Source of the DNA: an uncultured Clostridia bacterium
GTDB lineage: Bacteria; Bacillota; Clostridia; Christensenellales; UBA1242
Assembly (NCBI GenBank): GCA_934747385.1
Contig: CAKVGK010000002.1
Location: 62,001 to 126,000, forward strand
Reading direction: 5' to 3'
DNA length: 64,000 bases
Shown: positions 1 to 9,031 of the stretch, one piece after another
Layout: every line of letters begins with the position of its first letter
Numbering within the stretch: position 1 is the first letter of the stretch
The notes under the pieces: model-generated
Database searches by the model: none
Told to the model about the DNA's origin: nothing
Seen by the model: only the letters and a program-made list of their open reading frames with translations
Translations under genes and position numbers: made by a program

Positions 1-86
1 GAGAGTGAGGGATTTGAACCCTCGCGCGCCTTTCGACGCCTACATCCTTAGCAGGGACGCCTCTTCGACCTCTTGAGTAACTCTCC
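1..86 (-). tRNA. tRNA-Ser (anticodon GCU), cut at the window edge
   Basis: Read on the minus strand this folds as a class II tRNA: acceptor 5' strand GGAGAGT at 80-86, an anticodon arm CGTCC / CTGCTAA / GGATG giving anticodon GCT, a long variable arm, and a T arm GAGGG TTCAAAT CCCTC. The long variable arm and the GCU anticodon identify serine (AGC/AGU codons). The last acceptor base, the discriminator and any CCA lie before base 1, so the gene is truncated only by the window. Confidence 0.93.
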
Positions 87-337
87 TCATCGAACCACCG
101 ATAATATTAAAATAATTTTGTAATTACTTATGTGAAAAACATTTTCAGTATAGCACAACAAAAAAGTTGTGTCAATCATATTTTACACATTTTGTTAAAG
201 AAAAACGGGTTTAAACTAACTAGAATTTTAAAACGAAAAAATTTGTCTAAATTTGTAAAAGTGAAAAAATGTGGCAAAATAAGTGGACAAATAGAATATT
301 TTTTATTATTATTTTATTAGGTTAAAAGGGAGGATTT

Positions 338-1876
338 ATGAAAAAAATATTAAGAAGCGCAATGGCTTTAAGTTTGGCTGGTGCAGCGTGCTTAAGTTTT
401 GTTGGTTGTGGAAATGACGGCTCAAAAATTGAGGCAGCAAACAGAAAAGCGTTCGGCAAAGTGTATGCCGCAATTTCAAATTACAGTGCAAATTTGGCAG
501 CGTTGGGAAAAAACTCAACTGAAAGCAAAAATTTTGAATTCAAAATTGGCTTTGATTTTGATATGAAGACGTTAGATATGTCAACAGACGAATTAACTTC
601 CACTCAGTTAAAATCAATTATGTCAATGAATTTTAATGCGGCTTTTGGTGCAAAAACTGGCGCAGAAAACCAAATGTATGCTTACATTAACGCCAAGAAT
701 TTAGACAATCAATTGGCAAATTTAATGCACGCATATTTCACAACAAAGCAAGACGATGACGTGTTTGTTCGTTGTTACATGAACACTCAGCCAGAGGATT
801 GGGAAACAACATTCACAAGCTATTACACAGAGACCACAAGTTATGAATTGAACACTTCAGCAAATTTTGGCGAAGCGCAAATTTATAAAAAAGTTGAAGG
901 AGAGGAAGACCAATATCAACCGATTTTTGTTCAACCAGAAGATTGGGACACAAACTATCAAACATATTACGTTTTAAAGCCACAATATGTTCAAAACACA
1001 AATCAAACTTTCGACGCTGCAACAGAATATTACAAATTAAGTGACATGGTTTACGCTTACTTGAACACAAATGTTTCAGAGTTTGTTAGCTATGAATTGC
1101 TTGCCACTGAACCAGCAGATTGGAATTTAAATTACAAAAAATATTATAAATTAGGATACAACTATCAGAGTAACACAAATCCAGATTTTGAAGCAGGTAT
1201 ATACTACACATTTAGTACAACAGATGATGATTATCATTTGTTGGAAGAAAAGCCAGCAGATTGGGAAACAAATTATGAATCATACTATGTTCAAGTTCCA
1301 GCATATGTTTCTAACACAAACACGACATTTGAAGCAAATAACACTTATGCATTAAAAACTTCTTTGCCAGAAGCCATTGCGGATGTGTTGATTGCAAATA
1401 TTGAAGATGGCAAATATTCAATCAGTCTTCCAATTGAAACAGTTAAAGACATGCTTCCAACAACAGGCGACGAAGATGCTACAACAGACATTGTTGACAC
1501 TCAACAAATCAGTTCAATTATCTCTTCAATTAAAAACATTCAAAACTATGACCAATTTAAGGCATTGATTGCTGAAATGGACGCCTCAATTTCTTCTTCA
1601 ACAGACGCAAACGGCAGTGCACTTATCATCAGCCAATCAATAACAGAAGGCACAGGCCTTGCGTCAACCACAACTTCAAATGAACTTAAAATTTATGTTG
1701 GCAACAATGGCAGCATGACAATCAGTTTCAAATCAACTGTTTCCACTGCAGGCATTCAAGTGAGCTCTATGAGTTTGAATTTGTCAATCTCATTGTCAAC
1801 ATTTGATGAATCACAAGTTCCAACAGAAGTTGAACTTGAAGATTATGAAGTAATCACCCTTGAAGATATTTTCTAA
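338..1876 (+). CDS. Secreted lipoprotein with four internal W/Y-rich repeats
   Basis: A 512-residue predicted surface lipoprotein. It starts with a lipoprotein signal peptide: basic MKKILRS, a hydrophobic core, and lipobox SFVGC with the acylated Cys at residue 24. The start has a strong ribosome binding site (AAAGGGAGG) eight bases upstream. Residues about 151-340 hold four copies of a 35-residue module beginning PxDWxxxYxxYY and continuing YxxNTNxxFxAxxxY, starting near residues 151, 199, 258 and 305. The C-terminal 150 residues are Ser/Thr-rich and probably form beta structure. I do not recognise a family for the whole protein. It stands alone, followed by a terminator. Its role is unknown; anchoring to the outer face of the membrane is inferred from the lipobox. 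Confidence 0.85.
   Translation: MKKILRSAMALSLAGAACLSFVGCGNDGSKIEAANRKAFGKVYAAISNYSANLAALGKNSTESKNFEFKIGFDFDMKTLDMSTDELTSTQLKSIMSMNFNAAFGAKTGAENQMYAYINAKNLDNQLANLMHAYFTTKQDDDVFVRCYMNTQPEDWETTFTSYYTETTSYELNTSANFGEAQIYKKVEGEEDQYQPIFVQPEDWDTNYQTYYVLKPQYVQNTNQTFDAATEYYKLSDMVYAYLNTNVSEFVSYELLATEPADWNLNYKKYYKLGYNYQSNTNPDFEAGIYYTFSTTDDDYHLLEEKPADWETNYESYYVQVPAYVSNTNTTFEANNTYALKTSLPEAIADVLIANIEDGKYSISLPIETVKDMLPTTGDEDATTDIVDTQQISSIISSIKNIQNYDQFKALIAEMDASISSSTDANGSALIISQSITEGTGLASTTTSNELKIYVGNNGSMTISFKSTVSTAGIQVSSMSLNLSISLSTFDESQVPTEVELEDYEVITLEDIF
788..1357 (+). repeat. Four degenerate in-frame repeats inside the lipoprotein gene
   Basis: The DNA encodes four diverged copies of the PxDWxxxYxxYY...NTNxxFxAxxxY module, spaced about 48, 59 and 47 residues apart. 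The copies differ strongly at DNA level, so this is an old protein-level duplication and not a young tandem array. Confidence 0.75.
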
Positions 1877-1940
1877 ACTTGCAATAAACCAATTTATTTG
1901 ATTTACGCATAAATCCAGTTTGTTAATAACAATTAAAAAA

Positions 1941-1966
1941 ACAGGCACTGATATGCCTGTTTTTTT
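1941..1966. terminator. Bidirectional terminator
   Basis: Stem ACAGGCA / TGCCTGT with a six-base loop, flanked by A and T runs on both sides. It can serve the lipoprotein gene (+) and the YjzC-like gene (-), which converge here. Confidence 0.85.
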
Positions 1967-1988
1967 ACCCCTAGTTTAGGGTAGAGTT

Positions 1989-2153
1989 CTATTCACCTAA
2001 AGTGTAATAGCTGCCTGAGTGTTGAGTGGCAGGGAATCTTTTGCCTTTTTCAAGGTAAAGGCTGCCGCCATTATGTCCTTCACTGTCATATGCTACATAT
2101 GAACCAGATTGTGGGACTGTTTCACCAGGTTTCCATTGCTTTGTTTTAGACAT
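1989..2153 (-). CDS. YjzC-like small protein (54 aa)
   Basis: A 54-codon gene on the minus strand with a full ribosome binding site GGAGGT four bases before the ATG. The product starts MSKTKQWKPGETVP and ends SGSYYTLGE. The spaced pattern KPGExVPxSGxY ... G..LxLExGxxFPxT matches the small YjzC family of Bacillota, whose function is not known to me. No cysteines, no membrane segment, so probably cytoplasmic. It is independently transcribed and shares the terminator at 1941-1966 with the converging lipoprotein gene. Confidence 0.8.
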   Translation of the reverse strand: MSKTKQWKPGETVPQSGSYVAYDSEGHNGGSLYLEKGKRFPATQHSGSYYTLGE

Positions 2154-2257
2154 CTAGCACCTCCATTTGTATTTTGTGCATGTTCATGGTGGTTATTCAA
2201 AACAGACACTAACAAATTTTGGCAAATAAATCTTAAAAATCTGCCAAACTCAAAAGA

Positions 2258-2286
2258 TTGCCAAATATTTTAATATATGCTAATAT
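2258..2286 (+). promoter_or_regulatory. addB promoter, leaderless geometry
   Basis: TTGCCA at 2258-2263, 17-base spacer, TAATAT at 2281-2286, then six bases to the addB ATG at 2293. A start site seven bases past the -10 would put the RNA 5' end on the A of the ATG. There is no Shine-Dalgarno sequence. A perfect 20-bp palindrome (2275-2294) covers the -10 and the start codon. Confidence 0.75.
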
Positions 2287-2292
2287 TAGCAT

Positions 2293-5271
2293 ATGATAAA
2301 ATTGGTTAATTTAGTTTCGTTTGACCAGGCACTTGAGTTTGTGCCAAGTTTTTGTTCGGACAAATTAATGCAAGATATAAACATAATTGTGCCAGACAAA
2401 CTCAGTTTGTTCATGGAAAAGCACTTGTTTGAAAGCCTTAATATCAGTGCAAGTTTTAACCTTAGGGTAGTGACATTAGATAGACTTGTCAAAAAAAATA
2501 TGGATTTGCCAAAAACAAAACAAATAAGCAAACTTGGCAGCATTGTTTTGGTTCACAAAATTTTAATGGACAACAGCCAAAATTTGTCAGTTTTAAAAAA
2601 TAGGGCATATTCGTTTGGCTATGCGGAAGAAATTTTAAACACAATCGGGCAATTAAAGGCTTCGAAAATTTTAGTTGAAGAAATGCTTAAATTCACACAT
2701 TCTAACACCCAACTGCAAAACAAAATTCACGATTTGGCAATCGTTTTTGAACAATATGAAACCTTAAAAGCAGGCTTGTTGGACGCAACTGACCAATTCT
2801 TAATGTGCTGCTTAAACCTCAACAAAATACACACAAATCAAAACTTTTTGTTTGTTGGGTTTGACGATTTCACCGCAGTGGAATACACAGCCATTGAACA
2901 ATTGGCAACAAGCAATGAGGTCATTGTTTTAAATTATTCATGCAAATCAAACAACCAACACTTGTATAACGACGAAATTGCTTCTCAACTTAAACAAATT
3001 GCATACATAAATCAACTCCCAATTGAATTTTCAACTTTTGAGCAAGTTACTGACACGCTTAAATCATACATTTCAAAGAACATTTTTGGCATAAAACCTT
3101 CAACTTTTTGCGATGAACAAGAAAGGGTTAAAATTTTTGCCTGTAAAGATAGTTACGAAGAAATTGACCAAGTTGCACGTGACATTCGCATGAAAGTCCT
3201 TGATGGTGCAAAGTTTTCTCAGTTTGGTGTTGCAGTTTTTAATAAGGACAATTTAAACGAACAACTCAACGAAATTTTCACTAAATATGAATTAAACTTT
3301 TATCTTGATGGCGAAATGGAAATCAATCAAAGCACACTTTACAAATTTGTGTGCGACGTTTTGCGACTAAACCTTGAGTCATATGAGGTAGTGCATTATA
3401 TTGACATTATAAATTCACCATTTTTTGTGTTGGACGAGCAGACTAAACAAGCGTTAATTTTAAAACTTTTGCAAATCAATTTTAAAGGCAATTTAACCAC
3501 AAAACTGGATTTGGGCGAACTTAGCGCAGCAAAAGAAAAATTAATAGAATTTTTAAATTATTTTGATTTTAAAGAAAAAACAATTGAAAATGTTAATCAA
3601 CAACTGAAATACGCGTTTAAAACGCTGGAATTTGAAGCAATTTTGCAAAATTTATGTGAAAAAACTGAAATTTTTAGTAAACAAATTTTGCTGTCGAAAT
3701 CAATTGAAACAATTGAAAATGTTTTTGACGAAATTGAAAAGTTCTATTCTGGTGCATGTTTAGACGTGGTTGCAGACGTGTTTTTCCACGTAGGTGAGGT
3801 GTGCAAAATAAGCAATTTGCCACTAACTTTGGACGCAATCAAAATTGTTGACGCAAACAATTTTTGTGAAAGATTTAACAATTTGTATGTTTTAGGGTGC
3901 AGTGCAGATAATGCCCCAAGTTTTAAAGCGGATTGCGGCATTATCGTGGACGATGAAATTGCAGAACTTAACTTTAAACACAAACTTTCACCAACAATTG
4001 CACATATCAACAAACTTGCACGTTTGCGCTTGTTGAACTCCTGTTTAAATTTCAGGCAAACTCTCACCCTAGCTTATTCTCGCACACAAAGCGAGTTGGT
4101 TAAAGAGTTTTGCGCAAGGCTTACAAACAAAAACGCACAAAAGCTGCAGCCAAGTTTGAATTTGCTTGGGCAATATGTTGCAATTTCAAAACAGGATTTT
4201 ATTGAAAAAAATTTGATATATAGCACAAATTCTGCAAAAAAATTTGTTGCAAGCAAAAATTTATCTCATGTTTCAAAATGTGATGGTTTAAAAATAGACA
4301 CAATTTCCGCAAGTAGGCTGGAAGATTATTTCAAATGCCCATTTCATCATTTTTTGAATTACACCTTAAAGGTGCGTGAACGCTTAAAAACAGACATAAT
4401 GCCGCTTGACACAGGTAACATTTTGCATGAAATTTTGTTTGAGTATTACAGCAAGAACAAACAGGTTGGCGAAAAGTACGAATTTGCAAAATCTCAAATT
4501 TTTAAGATTGTTGAGGCGGACGAGCGTTTAAAAGTTAATATCAATAGTCCAGTGCTTGTCAATTTGATTGACGAAACATTGCGCGTATTAAACGGTGTGG
4601 ACTATATCGATGCAAACTCCAATTTTAAACCAGAAAAATTTGAATACGCCTTCAATGGCAGCAGTTCGTTAAACCTTGGCAGTGCAAAACTTGTTGGAAA
4701 GGTGGACAGAATTGACAGCGACGGAACAAACCTCCGTATTATAGACTACAAAACAGGCAGAGCGGAAGCAAGTTTAAAGGAACTTTATTACGGCAACAAA
4801 CTGCAATTATTTTTGTACGCCTGCGCAATGGAAAAAAATTTCCGCCGCAAAGTGGTTGGAGAATTCTATTTGCCGTTGCACAATAATTATACAACTGAAA
4901 AGAACAACTATTCATTAAAAGGCTTTTTTGAAAACACAGAAGATAATGTCAAAAATTTGGACAATCGTCTAACCGCGGGAGATAAGAGCGACATTGTCAA
5001 TATCACACTTTCCAAAGAAAATTTGGCAAGAAAATATAGCGACAAAGAGTTAACTACTTCTCAAATGGAACTTCTTAAAAATTATGCACAAACAGTTTCA
5101 AAGCAAGCAATTCACGAAATTGAATCAGGCTACATTTTGCCAACGCCAACAGGTGTTAACTCGCCTTGCGAAAGTTGCCCATACAACCAAATCTGTTTGA
5201 AAGACAGCAACGCCGTTGTTCAACGCAAACCAAAGCAGGTGGACATTGCAAGTTTTGGAGGTGAACAATGA
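2293..5271 (+). CDS. addB: ATP-dependent helicase/nuclease subunit B (AddB/RexB)
   Basis: Subunit of the AddAB helicase-nuclease that processes double-strand ends to Chi-like sites for RecA recombination. The 992 residues carry a C-terminal RecB-type nuclease domain: GNILHE near residue 708, then KVDRID and IDYKTG near 817 (the Asp and Asp-x-Lys catalytic pair). Four cysteines suited to the AddB iron-sulfur cluster are visible: one at CPFHHF near 681 and three in CESCPYNQIC near 958-967. The N-terminus lacks a Walker A motif, as in the RexB subgroup, so ATPase activity is expected only in AddA. No ribosome binding site precedes the ATG; the promoter geometry predicts a leaderless mRNA. The addA start overlaps its stop codon. 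Confidence 0.93.
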   Translation: MIKLVNLVSFDQALEFVPSFCSDKLMQDINIIVPDKLSLFMEKHLFESLNISASFNLRVVTLDRLVKKNMDLPKTKQISKLGSIVLVHKILMDNSQNLSVLKNRAYSFGYAEEILNTIGQLKASKILVEEMLKFTHSNTQLQNKIHDLAIVFEQYETLKAGLLDATDQFLMCCLNLNKIHTNQNFLFVGFDDFTAVEYTAIEQLATSNEVIVLNYSCKSNNQHLYNDEIASQLKQIAYINQLPIEFSTFEQVTDTLKSYISKNIFGIKPSTFCDEQERVKIFACKDSYEEIDQVARDIRMKVLDGAKFSQFGVAVFNKDNLNEQLNEIFTKYELNFYLDGEMEINQSTLYKFVCDVLRLNLESYEVVHYIDIINSPFFVLDEQTKQALILKLLQINFKGNLTTKLDLGELSAAKEKLIEFLNYFDFKEKTIENVNQQLKYAFKTLEFEAILQNLCEKTEIFSKQILLSKSIETIENVFDEIEKFYSGACLDVVADVFFHVGEVCKISNLPLTLDAIKIVDANNFCERFNNLYVLGCSADNAPSFKADCGIIVDDEIAELNFKHKLSPTIAHINKLARLRLLNSCLNFRQTLTLAYSRTQSELVKEFCARLTNKNAQKLQPSLNLLGQYVAISKQDFIEKNLIYSTNSAKKFVASKNLSHVSKCDGLKIDTISASRLEDYFKCPFHHFLNYTLKVRERLKTDIMPLDTGNILHEILFEYYSKNKQVGEKYEFAKSQIFKIVEADERLKVNINSPVLVNLIDETLRVLNGVDYIDANSNFKPEKFEYAFNGSSSLNLGSAKLVGKVDRIDSDGTNLRIIDYKTGRAEASLKELYYGNKLQLFLYACAMEKNFRRKVVGEFYLPLHNNYTTEKNNYSLKGFFENTEDNVKNLDNRLTAGDKSDIVNITLSKENLARKYSDKELTTSQMELLKNYAQTVSKQAIHEIESGYILPTPTGVNSPCESCPYNQICLKDSNAVVQRKPKQVDIASFGGEQ

Positions 5272-8200
5272 ATTTTGAACCAATACAATTAAAAATTATC
5301 GACGATTTGAACAAAAATCAATTGGTTAGTGCAGGGGCAGGCAGCGGCAAAACCACTGTCATGATTGAAAAAATTGCCAATTTGATAATAAATCAAGACG
5401 TGCCAATTTCATCTCTTTTGGTTGTGACCTTCACCGTTTTGGCGGCAACGGAAATGAAACAGCGCCTTGAAAACAAGTTAAAGCAAAAACTTGCAGAGTG
5501 CGACAATTTGCCTGTTTCAACTGACATAATTGAAGAAAAAAAGCGCAAAATCTTAAACAAACTTGACCAAATTCAAACCGCCAGCATAGACACAATTGAT
5601 GGCTTTAATTCAAAAACAATAAAAAAATATTTTTATGAACTGAACATTAACCCTAATATTCAAATCATTTCTGACACAACTAAAGATTATTACATTAATC
5701 GTGCCATGAAACGTGCCATTGAAACCATAAGTAAAGATAGCAACAAAATTAACGTGCTGCTGGATTTGTATGGCGGAAATGCACGCAATTTGACCACTCT
5801 TCAGCAGCAAATAATTGATATTTACAACAACATTATTAATTTGGAAGACTATGTTGCATTCCTGCTTGACGCCAAAAATGAATATATAACAAACGAAAAA
5901 AGTGAGCAGATTGTTAACAAATTCATTTTGCAAAAGGCAAACAATTTAAACCGTGCTTTAATTGAAGATAATTTCGCTTACCCAGCCGATATTAAGCAAA
6001 AAATTGATGCAAATTTGTTGGAATTGCAAAAATTGAATGCGGCAGTTGGGCTAAAAGCCAATTTGGTTGCGTTGGAAACTGTTAATTTGGCAACTTTCAC
6101 TCCAAAACAAGTCAAAGAGTATGACGCTCTTTCATTCTTAAATGGAAAAATTAAAGAGTTTTTGGAGGTTGCAAAACAACTTGAAGAAGCGGGCATAAAC
6201 AAAAACTATGATTTGCAAAATGAAAAAATTGCAACATATTTTTCCTATGTTTTGGATTTGCTTGAACTTTTTATGCAGAACTACGAAAACATAAAACGAA
6301 AAAACAATTTAATGGATTTTAACGATATGTCCCGCAAAATGCTTGAACTTTTGGCAAACGACAGGGTGAGGGAAGAATTACAACAGAAATTTGCTTATAT
6401 TTTTATTGACGAATATCAAGACGTAAACCCTTTGCAAGACAAAATTCTTATGTGCCTTGCCGGAGCAAACACAAAAGTGTTCATGGTAGGCGATGTTAAG
6501 CAATCAATTTACGGTTTCCGCGGTTCAAGCCCAGAATGGTTTTTGCAAAAATATAACAATTATAAGAAAAACGAACAGACTGGCACAGCTTTTGACATGA
6601 ACATTAATTACCGCAGCAATCCATTAATTTTGCAATTTATCAACCAAATTTTTGAGCAATTGATGACAGTTTCGTCAGCCGACATTGACTATAAAGGCAG
6701 TTCACAAATTGAGCCAAGGCGAGAAGATATTTTGGACGAAAAACCAAAAATTCTGCTTGTGAACACCGACAATGAAAAGCAGGTTGCAACTGGCGTTTAT
6801 AGCGTTAAAGAAGACATAATTTCAAACACCAACAACCCATTAACCTATCAATGCGCACTTGTGTTGAAAACAATAACTGAGTTGATTGGAACAAAATTTT
6901 ATGACGCAAATTTGAAGCAAGAAAGAATGTTGACTTATGCCGACATTGCAATTCTGTCCCGTTCAACAGACGATGATGCTTCTCAAGCGTTGGTTGAAAT
7001 GCTGAGGCAGAATTGCGTGCCATTAAATATGAATAATAAACTGGAAACAAAGGCAAGTGAGGGCGTTAAACTGATTTTGTCCATTTTAAAATGCGTTGCA
7101 CACACTGCTGATGACGTGGATTATTTGGCAACTTTTATGGCCTTAACTGACATTCAACTTGATGAAATTTTGGTTTTCCGCAACACCAAAAATAGTTTGT
7201 TGGAAGATTTTAATTTAAACATTCAAAACCCAAAAATTGCCACAGGGTTTGAAAAATTAAATCAAATTGGTCTGCAATCAAAAGTCTGCACAAATTCTCA
7301 ACTTGTGCGTTACATTTTAAATTTAGGTGTTAAAAATTACCTATATGCAACCCAGTTTGGCAACAAAGAAATTGACTTAATTGAACAATTTTTGAACTCG
7401 CTGTCAGTTGAAAATTCGCTTTCTTTGGCTGAATTCATTGCTGTTGTTGAAACCAACATTAGCCGCGGAAATGACTATATGGATATGGATAAAGAAGATA
7501 GTGTAACATTTCAAACAATCCACAAAAGCAAAGGCTTGGAATATCCAGTTGTTATATTGTTCAACGCAAACAAACAGTTTTCTTACCTTCGTGACCATGA
7601 CGACATTTCGTTCAACGCGTCCGTTGGTCTTGGGGTCAATGATTACGATTTTGTTAACCGAACTAAACAATATAGTTTGCCAAAATATGCAATTAAGGTT
7701 TTAAATTCAAGCAAGGGTTATAAGGAAGAGTTGCGTCTGCTTTATGTTGCGCTGACACGAGCAAAAAACAAGTTGATTATAACAGGTCAGTACTCAAAAA
7801 AACAGTTTGAAAAAGAGGTTAAAAAAACAAGTTACCTCAACATGATTTTGTCTTGCTATCAGCAGGCAATTTTGACAGGAAAAACTGACTTTGAATTATG
7901 CCAATTTGAATTTTTTGACGACGTGGAACACAACACAGTAAGTTCAAACATGGTTGTGCCAGTAATTGATTTTAAAGGCGAAAATTTTGAGTATAAAAAC
8001 ACAGACCAATTTTCAATTTCAATCAAAAACTCGGTTACTGGTTTGAATTCAAAACAAAGCGAAAACTTAAAATTTGAAACCAAAGCATGGATGACCCCAA
8101 AAACCCAGTATTTGGCGGAAGAAGACAAAGCATTGATAGGCACTCACTATCACAAGGCTTTGGAATTGTTGGATTTAACAAAAGAATATCAGCAAAACAC

Positions 8201-8564
8201 AAATTTTGAAGACGTTGACTATCAAAAAATTAAACGAGCACACCAAAATTTATCAAAACTTGTTGTTGGGGCAAAAACAATAAAAAAAGAAGCGGATTTT
8301 ATGAGTTATTTGCCGTATAACGAATTGGTTAAATCTTCCAGCGTTGCAGAAAAAGTTCTCGTGCAAGGTGTGCTTGATATGCTCATTGAATTTGAAGACC
8401 ATTTTGACATTGTGGACTATAAATTTTCTAATTTAAAAGCTAACATTTTAAAACAAAAATATGCCGAGCAATTGCAGTTGTACAAATTGGCTGTTGAAAA
8501 AGCCTTCAACAAAAAAGTTGAGCATATGTACATTTATTCAATCAACACCGGCGAACTTGTTTAA
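5268..8564 (+). CDS. addA: ATP-dependent helicase/nuclease subunit A (AddA)
   Basis: The UvrD-type motor and second nuclease of AddAB. In the 1098 residues: Walker A AGAGSGKTT near residues 22-30, DExx box FIDEYQD near 380, QTIHKSKGLEYPVV (motif V region), LRLLYVALTRAK near 824 (motif VI), and a C-terminal RecB nuclease core VQGVLDM ... IVDYKFS near 1050. It starts at an ATG four bases inside the addB stop with GGAGGTG upstream, so translation is coupled to addB. It is somewhat shorter than the Bacillus protein (about 1230 aa) but all motifs are present. Order addB-addA is the usual Bacillota operon. Confidence 0.95.
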   Translation: MNFEPIQLKIIDDLNKNQLVSAGAGSGKTTVMIEKIANLIINQDVPISSLLVVTFTVLAATEMKQRLENKLKQKLAECDNLPVSTDIIEEKKRKILNKLDQIQTASIDTIDGFNSKTIKKYFYELNINPNIQIISDTTKDYYINRAMKRAIETISKDSNKINVLLDLYGGNARNLTTLQQQIIDIYNNIINLEDYVAFLLDAKNEYITNEKSEQIVNKFILQKANNLNRALIEDNFAYPADIKQKIDANLLELQKLNAAVGLKANLVALETVNLATFTPKQVKEYDALSFLNGKIKEFLEVAKQLEEAGINKNYDLQNEKIATYFSYVLDLLELFMQNYENIKRKNNLMDFNDMSRKMLELLANDRVREELQQKFAYIFIDEYQDVNPLQDKILMCLAGANTKVFMVGDVKQSIYGFRGSSPEWFLQKYNNYKKNEQTGTAFDMNINYRSNPLILQFINQIFEQLMTVSSADIDYKGSSQIEPRREDILDEKPKILLVNTDNEKQVATGVYSVKEDIISNTNNPLTYQCALVLKTITELIGTKFYDANLKQERMLTYADIAILSRSTDDDASQALVEMLRQNCVPLNMNNKLETKASEGVKLILSILKCVAHTADDVDYLATFMALTDIQLDEILVFRNTKNSLLEDFNLNIQNPKIATGFEKLNQIGLQSKVCTNSQLVRYILNLGVKNYLYATQFGNKEIDLIEQFLNSLSVENSLSLAEFIAVVETNISRGNDYMDMDKEDSVTFQTIHKSKGLEYPVVILFNANKQFSYLRDHDDISFNASVGLGVNDYDFVNRTKQYSLPKYAIKVLNSSKGYKEELRLLYVALTRAKNKLIITGQYSKKQFEKEVKKTSYLNMILSCYQQAILTGKTDFELCQFEFFDDVEHNTVSSNMVVPVIDFKGENFEYKNTDQFSISIKNSVTGLNSKQSENLKFETKAWMTPKTQYLAEEDKALIGTHYHKALELLDLTKEYQQNTNFEDVDYQKIKRAHQNLSKLVVGAKTIKKEADFMSYLPYNELVKSSSVAEKVLVQGVLDMLIEFEDHFDIVDYKFSNLKANILKQKYAEQLQLYKLAVEKAFNKKVEHMYIYSINTGELV

Positions 8565-8611
8565 AATTCAAAAATCTGGAGTCGTCGATTTATTGTATAT
8601 AAAAGTGATTG

Positions 8612-8768
8612 CGAGGAAGCGGTGAGAGTAATTAAAATTATTATGCTCATAATAAATTATGAGCTATTATAATTAGCTCACATGAAAGTAGTTCGAGGAA
8701 GCGGTGAGAGTAATTAAAATTTTTATGCTCATAATAAATTATGAGCTATTTTAATTACCACGCGAAAG
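8612..8768 (+). repeat. Tandem duplication of about 77 bp, each unit containing a hairpin
   Basis: Two near-identical units, 8612-8688 and 8694-8768, period 82 bases, differing at a few positions plus a short indel. Each contains the perfect inverted repeat GCTCATAA / TTATGAGC (8645-8664 and 8727-8746). In unit 2 an outer ten-bp stem TAATTAAAAT / ATTTTAATTA also pairs. The start codon of the next gene (8741) lies in the 3' arm of the unit-2 hairpin. Unit 1 carries a degenerate copy of the gene start that hits a stop after five codons. Confidence 0.85.
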
Positions 8769-8965
8769 CAAAAAATTTAATTAAAACTAATCATTTATTG
8801 GCAGTCACAATTTTTGATAATTATCACCATATATACCCAGCCATGGTGCTTTATTTTGACACTAGCAAACCAATTCCAATTAGGGAGTACATGTGGGACG
8901 AATATTTACCATTAATAAAGCAAGCCGATGTTAAAATTGCGGACAAGCGCACAATAATGCAATAA
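8741..8965 (+). CDS. Small conserved hypothetical protein (74 aa)
   Basis: The product begins MSYFNYHAKAKNLI and contains AMVLYFDTSKPIPIREYMW. I recall similar small proteins with F-N-x-H-A-x-A-K and P-I-R-E motifs in Clostridia, with no established function; this is memory, not a search. No signal peptide or membrane segment. The ATG lies inside the stem of a perfect inverted repeat and no ribosome binding site is visible just upstream, so the start is uncertain. The 5' end belongs to a tandemly duplicated unit. A terminator follows. Confidence 0.65.
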   Translation: MSYFNYHAKAKNLIKTNHLLAVTIFDNYHHIYPAMVLYFDTSKPIPIREYMWDEYLPLIKQADVKIADKRTIMQ

Positions 8966-8989
8966 AAATCGAACTTAAATTATCGCAAC

Positions 8990-9018
8990 AAAAAACCACT
9001 ATCGAATAGTGGTTTTTT
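8990..9018. terminator. Bidirectional terminator
   Basis: Stem CCACTAT / ATAGTGG with loop CGA, flanked by A6 and T6, between two convergent genes. Confidence 0.88.
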
Positions 9019-9031
9019 AATTAAACTATGT

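Noticed and set aside
90..101. TCGAACCACCGA resembling a tRNA T arm next to tRNA-Ser
   Set aside because: Twelve bases match the tRNA-Ile T-arm region, but no acceptor or other arm can be built; probably chance.
132..320. 62-codon frame before the lipoprotein gene
   Set aside because: Non-ATG start, Lys/Phe-biased translation typical of AT-rich spacer, no ribosome binding site.
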